A stretch of DNA of 64,000 nt from Paeniglutamicibacter psychrophenolicus (GCF_030812255.1 NZ_JAUSSH010000020.1:1-64000); one strand, 5' to 3'; counted from the stretch's first letter, positions 54,602 to 63,851 are shown. Numbers and translations: made by a program. Notes: generated by a model not told the origin, from the letters alone.

Positions 54602-55759
54602 TTGTTCAGGGGAAGCAATTCGGCCGGGGCGTTGGCTGGCAGACTGGGGAAGGTCGTTGCGGCCGTGGCAGTACTTGGATTTGTCGCCACGGGGTGCACG
54701 CAAGCACCGCCGGCGAAGTCGGCAAGCGACGGCAGCGGGGCCACCGTGGTCAGGGTCATTGACGGCGACACGATTGTTGCCGACCTGTCGGGGACCGAGA
54801 CCACGGTGCGGCTGCTGAATATCGATACGCCCGAAACCAAGCACCCGGACAAGCCGGTCCAGTGCCTGGGTGCCGAGGCCACCGAGTTCACCAAGTCCTT
54901 GCTCGCGCCCGGGGACAGAATCGAGCTGGCCTACGACGTCAGCCGCCTGGATCCATACGGCCGCACGCTCGCCGGAGTCTACAAGGACGGAAGCCTGGTA
55001 AATGCCGACATTGCCGCCGCCGGGCTCGGGGTTGCGGTCCTCTTCCAGCCCAACGAGCGCTTCTACGCCGAGGTCCTTGCCGCCGAGCAGCAAGCGCAGG
55101 ATGGCGGCAAGGGCTTGTTCGGCACCGATGTTGCGTGCACGGTTCCCGCCATGGCGCAGGACGCGATCGCCGGGCTTGAGGCACTGGAAGACACGGTTCC
55201 TGCCGGCGTCGAAGCCGTTGGTTCGGCGCTGGGTATCGTTGCTGCAGCAATCGTGGCGGGCAAGGCCAAGTCTGCCGCGTTGCAGGCGTTGGACGGCTCC
55301 GGGGACGCCGTGCGTTCGGCGGTCTGGGCATCGCGGAAGGCCACCTACCTGCCCTTGATGTCCGCTGCGATGGACCGGGCCGCCTCCATCGAGAAGAAGC
55401 TTTCAGCCAAGGAATCGGCGCTGGTTCAGGCCAAGAAGGAAGCAGCAGCCAAGCAGGCCGCAAAGGTGAAGGCCGAAGCCAAGGCCAAGGCCAAGGCTGC
55501 TGCCGTGGCCAAGGCCCAAGCCCAGGCCAAGGCGGAAGCCAAGCGCAAGGCCGCTGCCAAGGCGACGGCCGAACGCCAGGCCGCGGCCAAGCGTGCCGCC
55601 GAGCGCAAGGCCGCGGAGCGCCGTCGCCAAGCGGCGCCGAAGAAGACATACCGGGCCCCGGTCCAGAAATCGAGGCCCAAGAGCGGTGGCGGTTCGTATT
55701 CCGGATACACCGGCCCGCGCTGCTACGCACCCGGTGGCAAGAGCTGGAAGCCCTGCTGA
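54602..55759 (+). CDS. lipoprotein thermonuclease with Ala/Lys-rich stalk
   Basis: This 385-residue exported nuclease starts with TTG at 54602, three bases after a GGGGGAT ribosome site. The signal peptide ends in the lipobox VATGC (lipidated Cys32). A staphylococcal-nuclease domain (about 47-180) has VIDGDTI, VRLLNIDTPET and DPYGRTLAGVY, which supply the catalytic Asp, Arg, Glu and Arg. A helical region follows. Next comes a stalk of AKAKAAAVAKAQAQAKAEAK type (about 295-360) and the short C-terminal motif GPRCYAPGGKSWKPC. It probably degrades external DNA or RNA while tethered across the wall. Confidence 0.9.
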   Translation: MFRGSNSAGALAGRLGKVVAAVAVLGFVATGCTQAPPAKSASDGSGATVVRVIDGDTIVADLSGTETTVRLLNIDTPETKHPDKPVQCLGAEATEFTKSLLAPGDRIELAYDVSRLDPYGRTLAGVYKDGSLVNADIAAAGLGVAVLFQPNERFYAEVLAAEQQAQDGGKGLFGTDVACTVPAMAQDAIAGLEALEDTVPAGVEAVGSALGIVAAAIVAGKAKSAALQALDGSGDAVRSAVWASRKATYLPLMSAAMDRAASIEKKLSAKESALVQAKKEAAAKQAAKVKAEAKAKAKAAAVAKAQAQAKAEAKRKAAAKATAERQAAAKRAAERKAAERRRQAAPKKTYRAPVQKSRPKSGGGSYSGYTGPRCYAPGGKSWKPC

Positions 55760-55883
55760 CCGAAGACCAAATGACCAGGCGCCGCCCGTGGGCGGTTTGC
55801 GTTGCCATGTCCCGGGACCGGATTCGTTGCTAGACTCCGCGCCAAGTGGTGTATATCGGATGCTTCGGGAAACGGGGAAAGAC

Positions 55884-56348
55884 ATGGGCGTGTTCGAGGA
55901 AGGGCTAACGCCGGATCTCGCCGCGGTGGCCGGCCGTTTCGCGGCCGCCGCGGCACCGTTCGACAGGGATCCCGGTGGCGAGTCGGAAGGCGAGCCGCAC
56001 GCGGAATTCCTCGAGGTGGCAGGATTCCTCGTGGGTGTGGTGGGGCTGCTGCTGTCGTTGATCAGCGTGTACACCGCGGGGGCTGAGGCCCGGCGCAAAC
56101 GAGTCCCGGATTTCCAGCAGCTGCTTGACGGTCTGGTCGCCGGAACCACCAGCCCCGAGGAAGCCCTTGCCACGCTGGGCCGCTGGAAGCCGGAACTCAC
56201 CCCGGCCGAGGTAGCCGAACAATGGAAGAGCGGGAACATCGCCCGCTACAAGACGGTTTTGGGCTTGCTGGGGTACCCGCCGGCGGTGGTGGAGAAGATC
56301 CTGCAGGCCAGTTTCGGGGCCATCGCAGAGTTGGCTGGCAAATCCTGA
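55884..56348 (+). CDS. single-pass membrane protein of unknown function
   Basis: The 154-residue product has an acidic head (about 1-48), one transmembrane helix (EVAGFLVGVVGLLLSLISVY, about 49-68) and a helical tail with LLDGLVAGTTSPEEALATLG and AEVAEQWKSGNIARY. GGGGAAAG precedes the ATG at 55884. No family is recognised. Confidence 0.65.
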   Translation: MGVFEEGLTPDLAAVAGRFAAAAAPFDRDPGGESEGEPHAEFLEVAGFLVGVVGLLLSLISVYTAGAEARRKRVPDFQQLLDGLVAGTTSPEEALATLGRWKPELTPAEVAEQWKSGNIARYKTVLGLLGYPPAVVEKILQASFGAIAELAGKS

Positions 56349-56387
56349 AACCGCCTTCCCCCGGGCCTTGCCGATAGGGTTGCATGG

Positions 56388-56627
56388 ATGATCACCAACG
56401 GTTTCGGGCCCGCAACGGGCAAGCCGGTGCTGCTGCTCCCTGGCGGGGGAGTCGCCGGGTGGATGTGGACGTCGCTGCGCCGGAGCCTGGAAACCAGATA
56501 TCGGGTCCAGGTGCCCGACCTGTCCGGCCACGGCGAAAGCTCCCCGGAACCCTACCTGAACCACGCTGCCACCAGCGAGGCGCTGGCCAACATGCTCGTC
56601 GCCTGTAACACCCGCCCGGGACCCTGA
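56388..56627 (+). pseudogene. N-terminal fragment of an alpha/beta hydrolase
   Basis: The 79 codons encode VLLLPGGGVAGWMWTSLRRS and VQVPDLSGHGESSPEPYL, the start of an alpha/beta hydrolase with the oxyanion loop. The frame ends at a stop before the nucleophile elbow; about 180 residues are missing. A TAGGGT at 56375-56380 suggests the old promoter survives. The following sequence belongs to an unrelated regulator, marking a deletion junction near 56610. Confidence 0.75.
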
Positions 56628-57010
56628 GCACCGCATTCGGTGTCCCGCTCTCCGCATTGCTCGATCCGCCCCGCCCCGCGGTGACCGTCATCCGGGCCGG
56701 CGAGGGCCCGCGACTGGCCTCGGGATCCGCGGACTACGCGGCCGCCCTGCTGGCACCCAGCCCGCCGAACGCACGCCGTGACATCTACCTGATCACCGCG
56801 GAACCAGGAGCCGTCAAGCATTCCGAGCCGCACGCCCCGGGAACCGTCGAGCACATCATCCTGTCCGCGGGCCGGGCCAGGAACACCGTCGCCGGCAACG
56901 CCACGGAACTCGGGCCGGGCGACTACATGAGCTACCCCGGCGACCAGGCCCACGACTTCGAGACGCTCGAGCAGGGAACGTTCGCGGTCTTCGTGGTCGA
57001 GACCCGATAG
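56618..57010 (+). pseudogene. C-terminal part of an XRE-cupin regulator
   Basis: Sequence reading LSTAFGVPLSALLDPPRP, the end of an XRE helix-turn-helix domain, continues into a full cupin domain: AVKHSEPHAPGTVEHIILSA and GPGDYMSYPGDQAHDFETL. The first 50 or so residues, including the recognition helix, are absent. It abuts the hydrolase fragment in another frame. A 117-residue cupin could be made from an internal start, but DNA binding is lost. Confidence 0.75.
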
Positions 57011-57121
57011 CGGCCCGGGGACGGGTTAAGTTCTCCGCGCCGGCCATTCCAAATCGAGGGTGCATCGGCGTAGGTTGGTTCGTGGATAAGCACCGGCACA
57101 TCCTTCAAAGGGGAGACGACC

Positions 57122-57676
57122 ATGAGCACATTCCCGGACCGGGACCGCACCGCCCTGGTGGTGATCGACGTCCAGAACAATGTTGTGGCAGATGCCTATC
57201 TGCGCGAGGAAACCATCGGCAACATCAACGAACTCGTGAAGCGGGCCAGGGAATCCGGTGCGCCGGTGGTGTGGGTGCAGCACTCCGACGAGGAAATGGA
57301 AGTGGGCAGCGCCGACTGGGAAATCGTCCCGGAGCTCTCGCCCGCCGCCGAAGAACCGGTGATCCAGAAGATCTACGGGGATTCGTTCGAGGGCACCAAC
57401 CTGGAAGCGGTGCTCGCGTCCGCCGGCGTCGGCCGGCTGTTCGTCTCGGGTGCCGAGTCGGATGCGTGCATCCGCTCCACGGTCCACGGCGCCTTCACCC
57501 GGGGCTACGACGTCACCCTGGTTTCGGACGCGCACACCACCAGCGACATGACCGAATGGGGAGCACCGGCGCCGGAGGTCGCGATCTCCCACATCAACCT
57601 CTACTGGCAGTTCCAGGGAGCGCCCGGCCGCACCGCCGCCGTCGTCTCCACGCAGGACGTCGACTTCCGGTCCTGA
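57122..57676 (+). CDS. isochorismatase-like cysteine hydrolase
   Basis: This 184-residue enzyme has the isochorismatase fold with a Cys-Asp-Lys triad: TALVVIDVQNNVV (Asp), VIQKIYGDSFEGT (Lys) and FVSGAESDACIRSTVHG (Cys). Relatives hydrolyse nicotinamide, N-carbamoyl amides or ureido compounds. AAAGGGGAG lies six bases before the ATG. It is monocistronic with a hairpin after the stop. Confidence 0.9.
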   Translation: MSTFPDRDRTALVVIDVQNNVVADAYLREETIGNINELVKRARESGAPVVWVQHSDEEMEVGSADWEIVPELSPAAEEPVIQKIYGDSFEGTNLEAVLASAGVGRLFVSGAESDACIRSTVHGAFTRGYDVTLVSDAHTTSDMTEWGAPAPEVAISHINLYWQFQGAPGRTAAVVSTQDVDFRS

Positions 57677-57691
57677 CCGTCCCTGTGCGCT

Positions 57692-57713
57692 GGACCCGAA
57701 CCGATTAGGGTCC
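57692..57713. terminator. hairpin between convergent genes
   Basis: GGACCC pairs with GGGTCC over a 10-base loop, between the convergent stops at 57676 and 57750. It could serve as a short bidirectional terminator. Confidence 0.45.
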
Positions 57714-57749
57714 GGTGAATAACCAGCCCGGGAGCCCTGCGGTTCGTTC

Positions 57750-58631
57750 CTACCTGGCGATTCGTGCGGCCCACACCGTGCGGCTGCCGCGCATCGACAG
57801 GTCGGTGCGTGCCAGCACCGAGCGCGGGTCCTTGTCATCCAGCAGCACGTCCAGGGCGTGGAGGTCCGCCGCAGGCAGGTCGTCCTTGAGGGCATCGCGC
57901 ATCCGGGACAGCCATCGGTGGGCGGCACGCGCGACCAGCTCCTGGTCCTCATCGATCGTGTAGCCAAAGGTTCGCTGGTCGACGACCGCCATCCCCGCTT
58001 CCCGGATCGGTCCGGCCCAGTCCGGGTGGGCGTTCCAGTTGGCGCTGCCCACCGCCGCATGGCAGCGTTCCTCCAGGCCCGGGGCGCCGAACCCCAGGTC
58101 CCGGGGCAGGTAGCGGGGGAAGGCGTCCATCTCCACGACCACCAGCAGTCCGGCGGCCGACAGCGTGCCGGCGATCCGCTCGTACACATTGGCAGGCTCG
58201 CTCATATGGTGCATGGAGGACGCGGCCCACACCAGGTCGACGTCCGTCAGTTCCGGCCACGCCGTGTCCAGGTCCACCTGCAGGGTCGAGACCCGCTCCT
58301 CCAGCCCATGCGATTCCACCTTCCTCGACAGGCGCCCGAGCATGAACTCGGACTGGTCCAGGGCAACGACCCCGGCCTCGGGGAAGGTGCGCGCCAGGCC
58401 GAGCGTTCCGGTGCCTGTGCCGGCGCCCAGGTCCAGGATGGTGCGCGGGCTTGGCTGGTGCCCGGCGGTCCAGGCGAAGATATCCTGCAGGTGGTCGTTG
58501 ATCAGCAGGGCGTCCAGGTCGAGCATTTCCGCCATGCCCTGCTCGTCCGAGTGCTGGTGCTCGTGGTGGTTGCCGTGGTTTCCGTCGTGGGTGTGGTCGT
58601 GGCCGTGTCCGTGGGGGTGCTGTGTCGTCAT
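57750..58631 (-). CDS. SAM-dependent methyltransferase with His-rich N-terminus
   Basis: This 293-residue class I methyltransferase has the SAM motif ILDLGAGTGTGTLGLA near residue 65, DQSEFMLGRLSRK and LVWAASSMHHM. The first 31 residues hold 13 His (QHPHGHGHDHTHDGNHGNHH), a probable metal-binding segment. The methyl acceptor is unknown. Translation starts at ATG 58631, facing the XRE-cupin gene across 47 bases that contain a perfect palindrome, so both genes are probably regulated together. Confidence 0.87.
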   Translation of the reverse strand: MTTQHPHGHGHDHTHDGNHGNHHEHQHSDEQGMAEMLDLDALLINDHLQDIFAWTAGHQPSPRTILDLGAGTGTGTLGLARTFPEAGVVALDQSEFMLGRLSRKVESHGLEERVSTLQVDLDTAWPELTDVDLVWAASSMHHMSEPANVYERIAGTLSAAGLLVVVEMDAFPRYLPRDLGFGAPGLEERCHAAVGSANWNAHPDWAGPIREAGMAVVDQRTFGYTIDEDQELVARAAHRWLSRMRDALKDDLPAADLHALDVLLDDKDPRSVLARTDLSMRGSRTVWAARIAR

Positions 58632-58665
58632 GGTTCCAGCCTAACCACCGAATGCGCGATTGGCA

Positions 58666-58688
58666 TACACTCTTGCGTATGACGCAAG
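58666..58688 (+). promoter_or_regulatory. XRE-cupin promoter and palindrome
   Basis: TACACT (58666-58671) can serve as a -10 box with transcription starting at the ATG 58679. CTTGCGT-ATG-ACGCAAG (58672-58688) is a perfect inverted repeat centred on that ATG and is a likely autoregulatory site. Confidence 0.65.
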
Positions 58689-59266
58689 AAGAGCTTTCCA
58701 TGGACACCGTGATCCGCCAACGCCTCAAGGGACTGCGGCTGGCCAAGGGCTGGTCGCTCGATGCCCTGGCCGCACGCTGCTTCATGAGCCCCTCCACGCT
58801 CAGCCGCATCGAGACGGGCAATCGGCGCATCGCCCTGGACCAACTCGTTCCCCTGGCCAAGGCACTGGGGACCACCCTTGACCAGCTGGTCGAGCCGACC
58901 AGCGACGAGGACGTGGTGATCCGCCCCGAGCCCGAGCACCAGCCCGGGCTCACCACCTGGCTGCTCTCGCGTGAGCACTCGGCCAACGGGACCACGGTGG
59001 CCAAGATGCGCATCACCCACGAGCGTTCCGTGAAGGAGGTCGGGCTGAGCGTGCACCCGGGCCGCGAATGGTTCACCGTCCTGTCCGGCACCGTCTCGCT
59101 GGTGCTGGGGGAGCGCACCATCCTGGTTTCCGAGGGGCAGGCCGCCGAATTCTCCACGATGGTCCCGCACCGCATCGGGGCACACGAGGGGCCCGTGGAG
59201 ATCCTGACGATCTTCGACCACGGTGGGGAACGTGCGCACATGCACCACGACCACTGGGCGGACTAG
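58679..59266 (+). CDS. XRE family regulator with cupin domain
   Basis: This 195-residue regulator has an XRE helix-turn-helix (SLDALAARCFMSPSTLSRIE) at about 25-45 and a C-terminal cupin (KEVGLSVHPGREWFTVLSGT, then ILVSEGQAAEFSTMVPHRIG). Two starts are possible. ATG 58679 would give a leaderless mRNA. ATG 58700 (MDTVIRQRLKGLR) has GAAGAG at the right distance and would leave the palindrome entirely upstream. The cupin may sense the substrate or product of the divergent methyltransferase. Confidence 0.9.
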   Translation: MTQEELSMDTVIRQRLKGLRLAKGWSLDALAARCFMSPSTLSRIETGNRRIALDQLVPLAKALGTTLDQLVEPTSDEDVVIRPEPEHQPGLTTWLLSREHSANGTTVAKMRITHERSVKEVGLSVHPGREWFTVLSGTVSLVLGERTILVSEGQAAEFSTMVPHRIGAHEGPVEILTIFDHGGERAHMHHDHWAD

Positions 59267-59854
59267 GCTTGACGCCTAAACCGGTATCGGCGATGTCATG
59301 GTGCCAGCCAAGCGTTGCTGGGAACATGGATGCAGATCTTTAGGCCAGCTAGAGCTTGTCGTAATAAGTGGCCAGCGACCTACCCTAATTCAGGGGGGCG
59401 AAGTTGTTTTACACGACGTTGCGCCGCCTTCAGTTTCTCAGCGTTCGTGGATATTAGTGTGGTTGCACACTCACTGAAACAAACTGGACTCTCTTCTGCA
59501 CGCGCCTGATTTACTTCCATGTCTGTTGGTGTAGGTGATTGCACTCGCGGTATGACTGAACAATGGGAATACGAACTCGCTGCCTGGCGCGACATTCAAC
59601 GATTAAAGGCTCGTCCTTTTCCGAAATGATGAGGAATACAGGTGAGCAGGTAGCCGCTGGGGCCGTGAAACTGGGCAAGCATGCCATGCAATTCCTGGAG
59701 AATTTCCCGGGAGCCTCAGTGAGTGCTGAGCGTCGCGGGGTCAGTTCTCCTTGTCCGATTCAAAAGTAGACTGTGGCGCACCGCCATTCACGCCAGTCGA
59801 CCGCCAACGCCCTCGGCTCCAACTTGTTCTGCGGGCGGTACTAGGATTTCGATC
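59267..59854. other. lower-GC region without a confident gene
   Basis: GC drops to roughly half from here to about 59850. Only weak candidates exist. One is a 25-codon frame from ATG 59552 (TEQWEYELAAWRDIQRLKAR) ending at 59629, which has protein-like composition but no ribosome site. Another is a minus-strand frame at 59380-59595. It looks like recently acquired or decaying DNA. Confidence 0.5.
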
Positions 59855-60664
59855 ATGTACCTGTTGGATACGAATCGACTTTCCCCGGACTGGGTGGCCG
59901 AGCATGGCTCATGGCTCGATAGGCCCCTGTTTGCATCCTCGGTGTCTGCCCAAGAGCTCCTTGGTATGCAAGTGCCCGACAAGGAGACAAGATATCGCTA
60001 TGCTCTGCCGGTAATCGATGGGCATGTCCTCAACATCCGCCACGGGATGCCACCGGACGAGATTATTCGCTGGGCCATCGACCACGGGAAGCGTTTCCCT
60101 GTCTCAAAACTAGCTGATCGCCTGACAGTACCCCGATCGGCTCTTCGGGCTGAAGCGCTCGAACTGGGACATGTGGCCATCGCGGCCGCTCATAGTGGCG
60201 GGCACGATCGCCTCTTCCGCGCCTTCGCCTCGAGAGGCCTCCGAGGCAAGACGTTCAAGCGAGTCCTCAGCAAATGGGAGTTTCTACGTAGTGACATTGA
60301 AGCTGTGATCCCTTTGGACGAAGAGATCGCGGCTGAGGCACTCGTCCTCGCGAACCAGTTCGTAGAGGGCGGATATCGCGTCAAGGGCACGGCGCGGAAC
60401 ACCATGAATGACATGTATGTGGCCGCGTCATCCCATGTTCTTGGAATGCCCCTGTTGACCGGCGACGCGCAGCTGAAGGTTTTCTACCAGAAGCGTGGAT
60501 GGTCTGTGACTGAGAGGGACTCGGTATTCGTCGCTACTCCCAGCCCTCGGGGGAAAGATCTTCTGAAGGACCTGAAATCCCATTCGGATTCTCGCGCATA
60601 TATCAATCAACCACCGTGGCTCCGCTCGCGCGTCAATCGAGATCCACCACCGCTGCCGCGCTAA
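59855..60664 (+). CDS. PIN-domain protein
   Basis: This 269-residue protein begins with a PIN fold: MYLLDTNRLSPDWV (first Asp), ASSVSAQELLGM (Glu) and, late in the chain, TMNDMYVAASSHVLGMPLLT and GDAQL (third and fourth acidic positions). A helical insertion lies between about 85 and 190, making it longer than VapC toxins (about 130). It probably acts on RNA. No antitoxin gene is obvious. Base composition is lower in GC than in the neighbours, consistent with transfer. Confidence 0.78.
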   Translation: MYLLDTNRLSPDWVAEHGSWLDRPLFASSVSAQELLGMQVPDKETRYRYALPVIDGHVLNIRHGMPPDEIIRWAIDHGKRFPVSKLADRLTVPRSALRAEALELGHVAIAAAHSGGHDRLFRAFASRGLRGKTFKRVLSKWEFLRSDIEAVIPLDEEIAAEALVLANQFVEGGYRVKGTARNTMNDMYVAASSHVLGMPLLTGDAQLKVFYQKRGWSVTERDSVFVATPSPRGKDLLKDLKSHSDSRAYINQPPWLRSRVNRDPPPLPR

Positions 60665-60743
60665 CCTGTGCGGCTATGCGGAGCGGAGTGATGAGATCTA
60701 ATCCCGCATGGCCATGGGTTGTGCCAGCAGGATGCAGCTATCC

Positions 60744-61688
60744 CTAGGCACGTCCTGCCCCGGACGGTCCCTTCCCTGCACGGAGCTGCACGTCGGCCGC
60801 GGCCCGGGAGAGCACCTCCAGGGCCTCGGCCAGCACCGGCTGGGAGCCGCTGCCGCGGCGCACCACGGTGCGGATGTGCCGCGAGGGAGCCGGATCCCCG
60901 CGCAGCGGAACCCTCACGATCGGATAGCCGGCCGGTATCCTGGCCAGCCGCGGGACCAGGCACACCCCGAAACCCGCCGCCACGAGTGCCGCACCGGTGT
61001 CCCACTCGGCCGCCTCGTGGGCCACCATCGGGGTGAAGCCCGCCTCGGCGCAGGAATTGAACACCAATTGCCGGTGCGGACGGCCGGGTCGGTCCACGAT
61101 CCACTGCTGGTCCGCGGTCTCCGCCAGTCCCACCTCGGGCCGGGAAGCCAGCGGATGGCCGGCCGGAACCAACAACTCCAGCGGGTCGTCGAGCAGGAAA
61201 TGCGTCTCGAAGCGGCTGTCGGCACTCGACGGGGCGGCCTCGGTGGAAACGATCACCGCCAGGTCGGCGTCGCCGGCCAGCAGCAGCTCGAGGCATTCGG
61301 CCGGGTCGGCCTCGATGATCCGCACCTCCAATGCCGGGTGGCTGGCCCGCAGCGCCGTGACCACCGCCGGCAGCAGGGCCGCCGCGGCGGTGGAGAAGCC
61401 GCAGATCCGCAGCGAGCCCGCGTAGCTGCCGGATTCGGCGGCCAGCAGCCCGCGGATGTGTTCCCAGCTGGAGAACAGCGCATCGACGTTGCTGAGCAGG
61501 ATGCGCGCCGCCGGGGTCAGCCGGACCCCGCGTCCCTGCGGGACCAGCAGCACCACGTCGAGGTCCTCGCCCAGGGTGCGCAGCTGGTGGGAGACGGCCG
61601 AGGGCGTGAAGTGCATGGCCTTGGCGGTGGCAGTGACGGTCCCGTGGGTGGCAAGCATGCGGAGCACGTGGAGCCTCGGATCGATCAT
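60744..61688 (-). CDS. LysR family regulator
   Basis: This 314-residue regulator has an N-terminal winged helix-turn-helix (ATHGTVTATAKAMHFTPSAV, then SHQLRTLGEDLDV) and a periplasmic-binding-like effector domain from about residue 90. It is divergent from the flavoenzyme at 61809 across 120 bases, the usual arrangement for a LysR activator of its neighbour. Confidence 0.92.
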   Translation of the reverse strand: MIDPRLHVLRMLATHGTVTATAKAMHFTPSAVSHQLRTLGEDLDVVLLVPQGRGVRLTPAARILLSNVDALFSSWEHIRGLLAAESGSYAGSLRICGFSTAAAALLPAVVTALRASHPALEVRIIEADPAECLELLLAGDADLAVIVSTEAAPSSADSRFETHFLLDDPLELLVPAGHPLASRPEVGLAETADQQWIVDRPGRPHRQLVFNSCAEAGFTPMVAHEAAEWDTGAALVAAGFGVCLVPRLARIPAGYPIVRVPLRGDPAPSRHIRTVVRRGSGSQPVLAEALEVLSRAAADVQLRAGKGPSGAGRA

Positions 61689-61808
61689 GCACGAAGATTA
61701 CACGGTATCTTGCGATTTCGTTTGCTGGTCTTCAGCAGTGGCCCGCGTCACACTTGAGGCAACGGGTCCCCGGGACCGGGACACCCGGTGAACGAAAGGG
61801 CGTGGCGC

Positions 61809-63851
61809 ATGAAACTTACGGACCCGCTGCTCGAGCCGTTTGCGCTGCGGCACCTGGTGCTGCGCAACCGGATCGTGAGCACCTCGCACGAGCCGGCCTA
61901 CGCGGAGAACTCGATGCCCACCGACCGCTACCGGGCCTACCACGTCGAGCGCGCCAAGGGCGGTGCGGCACTGCTGATGATCGGCGGATCCGCGGTGGTT
62001 TCCCCCGACAGTCCGCCCTCCTTCGGGAACCTCCAGCTGCACCGCGACGAGATCTCCGCCTGGCTGCGCAAGCTCACCTCCGAGATCCACGAGGCGGGGG
62101 CGGCGGTGATGTGCCAGATCACCCACCTGGGCCGGCGCACCAGCAACTACGCCGGGGATTGGCTCCCGGTTCCCTACCCCTCTGCCATGCGCGAACCGGC
62201 CCACCGCGCCTTCCCGAAGGTCGCCGAGGAATGGGACCTGCACCGGATCGCCGCCGACTATGCAGCCGCCGCGGTGCGTTGCCGAGATGCCGGCATGGAC
62301 GGGATCGAGATCCAGTCCTACGGGCACTTCATGGACGCCTTCCTGTCCCCGGCCACCAACGACCGCACCGACGCCTGGGGCGGCAGCTTTGAGAACCGCA
62401 TCGCCTTCCCGCTGCTGGTGATCCGCTCCGTCCGCGAGGCTGTGGGTCCGGAATTCATCCTGGGCATCCGCATGTCCATGGACGAGGACAAGGAGCACGG
62501 GCTGGGGCGCACCGAGGCCATGGCCGCACTGCACCGCTACGTCGAGGCCGGCATCGACTTCCTGTCCGTGATCAAGGGGTCCATCGAATCCGACGCCGCT
62601 TTGGCCAAGGTGATCCCGTCCATGGGCGCGCCATCGGCCCCGTTCCTGGACTTCGCCGCATCCATCAGGGCCGAGGCCGGGATCCCGGTCATGCACGCCT
62701 CGAAGATCGCCGACATCGCCACCGCCCGCCACGCAGTCTCCCACGGGCTGCTGGACCTGGTCGGGATGACCCGGGCCCAGATCGCCGACCCGCACCTGGT
62801 CGCCAAGCTGGCCGCGGGGCAGGAGGAACGGATCCGGCCCTGCGTGGGGGCGAACTACTGCCTGGATTCCATCTACGCCTCCGGGGACGCCAAGTGCATC
62901 CACAACCCCGCCACGGGGCGCGAATTGCAGCTGCCGCACGCCGTGCCGCCGGCCGCCGCGCCCTCGAAGGTGGCCGTGGTCATCGGTGCCGGGCCGGCCG
63001 GCCTGGAATGCGCCCGTGTGCTGGGCGAACGCGGGCACCGGGTCGTGGTGCTCGAGGCCGCGGACGCCCCCGGCGGCCAGGTGCTCATCGCCGCCTCCAC
63101 GCCCCGGCGGCGGGACCTGCTGGGCATCATCGACTGGCGGGTCTCCGAGGCACTGCTGGCCGGTGTCGAAATCCGCTACGGGGTCTACGCCGAGGCCGAC
63201 ACCGTGCTGGCCGAAAACCCGGACGTGGTCCTGGTGGCCACCGGCGGGATGCCCAACCACGACTTCCTCACCCGTGGCGGGGACCTGACCTCCGATTGCT
63301 GGGACGTGCTCGGGCACCTGGCCTCCATCCCCGAAACCGTGCTGGTCTATGACGACAACGGGGCAGAACCGGGCATGGACGCCGCCGAGAAACTCGCTGC
63401 CGCCGGTGCGAAGGTGGAAATCGTCACCCCCGAGCGCATGCTCGCCCCCGATGTCGGGGCCATGAACTCCCCGGCCTACCTGCGGGCCTTCTCCGAACAC
63501 GGGGTCACCACCACCCTGGCGCACCGGCTGCGCTCGGTGGTGCGCGAGCCGGACGGAAAATTCACCGCGGTGCTCTACAGCGAATACTCGGGCCTCGAAA
63601 CCACCCGCACCGTGGACCTGGTGGTCACCGAGCACGGTACCCTGCCCAACACCGAGCTGTACTTCGAGCTGCTGCCCGATTCCACCAACGCCGGGGAAAT
63701 CGACTACCCGGCACTGCTGGCCGGGACCCCGCAGCCCGCCGGGAAAAACCCGCAGGGCCGCTTCGCGCTCTACCGCGTCGGGGACGCGGTGGCCAGCCGG
63801 AACATCCACGCGGCCATCTACGACGCCCTGCGATTGTGCCTGCCCATGTAA
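61809..63851 (+). CDS. trimethylamine-dehydrogenase-like Fe-S flavoenzyme
   Basis: This 680-residue enzyme combines an old-yellow-enzyme FMN barrel (about 1-345), a [4Fe-4S] region (RPCVGANYCLDSIYASGDAK, then CIHNPATGRE) and a pyridine-nucleotide domain with VAVVIGAGPAGLECARVLG. This is the layout of trimethylamine/histamine dehydrogenases, N-methylproline demethylases and dienoyl-CoA reductases. The GANYC...CIHNP variant resembles the N-methyl-amino-acid demethylases, so removal of a methyl group from a quaternary or tertiary amine is likely. GAAAGGG precedes ATG 61809. Confidence 0.9.
   Translation: MKLTDPLLEPFALRHLVLRNRIVSTSHEPAYAENSMPTDRYRAYHVERAKGGAALLMIGGSAVVSPDSPPSFGNLQLHRDEISAWLRKLTSEIHEAGAAVMCQITHLGRRTSNYAGDWLPVPYPSAMREPAHRAFPKVAEEWDLHRIAADYAAAAVRCRDAGMDGIEIQSYGHFMDAFLSPATNDRTDAWGGSFENRIAFPLLVIRSVREAVGPEFILGIRMSMDEDKEHGLGRTEAMAALHRYVEAGIDFLSVIKGSIESDAALAKVIPSMGAPSAPFLDFAASIRAEAGIPVMHASKIADIATARHAVSHGLLDLVGMTRAQIADPHLVAKLAAGQEERIRPCVGANYCLDSIYASGDAKCIHNPATGRELQLPHAVPPAAAPSKVAVVIGAGPAGLECARVLGERGHRVVVLEAADAPGGQVLIAASTPRRRDLLGIIDWRVSEALLAGVEIRYGVYAEADTVLAENPDVVLVATGGMPNHDFLTRGGDLTSDCWDVLGHLASIPETVLVYDDNGAEPGMDAAEKLAAAGAKVEIVTPERMLAPDVGAMNSPAYLRAFSEHGVTTTLAHRLRSVVREPDGKFTAVLYSEYSGLETTRTVDLVVTEHGTLPNTELYFELLPDSTNAGEIDYPALLAGTPQPAGKNPQGRFALYRVGDAVASRNIHAAIYDALRLCLPM

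Noticed and set aside
59552-59629. A 25-residue protein before the PIN gene as an antitoxin
   Set aside because: Composition is protein-like, but there is no ribosome site, no domain and no spacing typical of a toxin-antitoxin pair.
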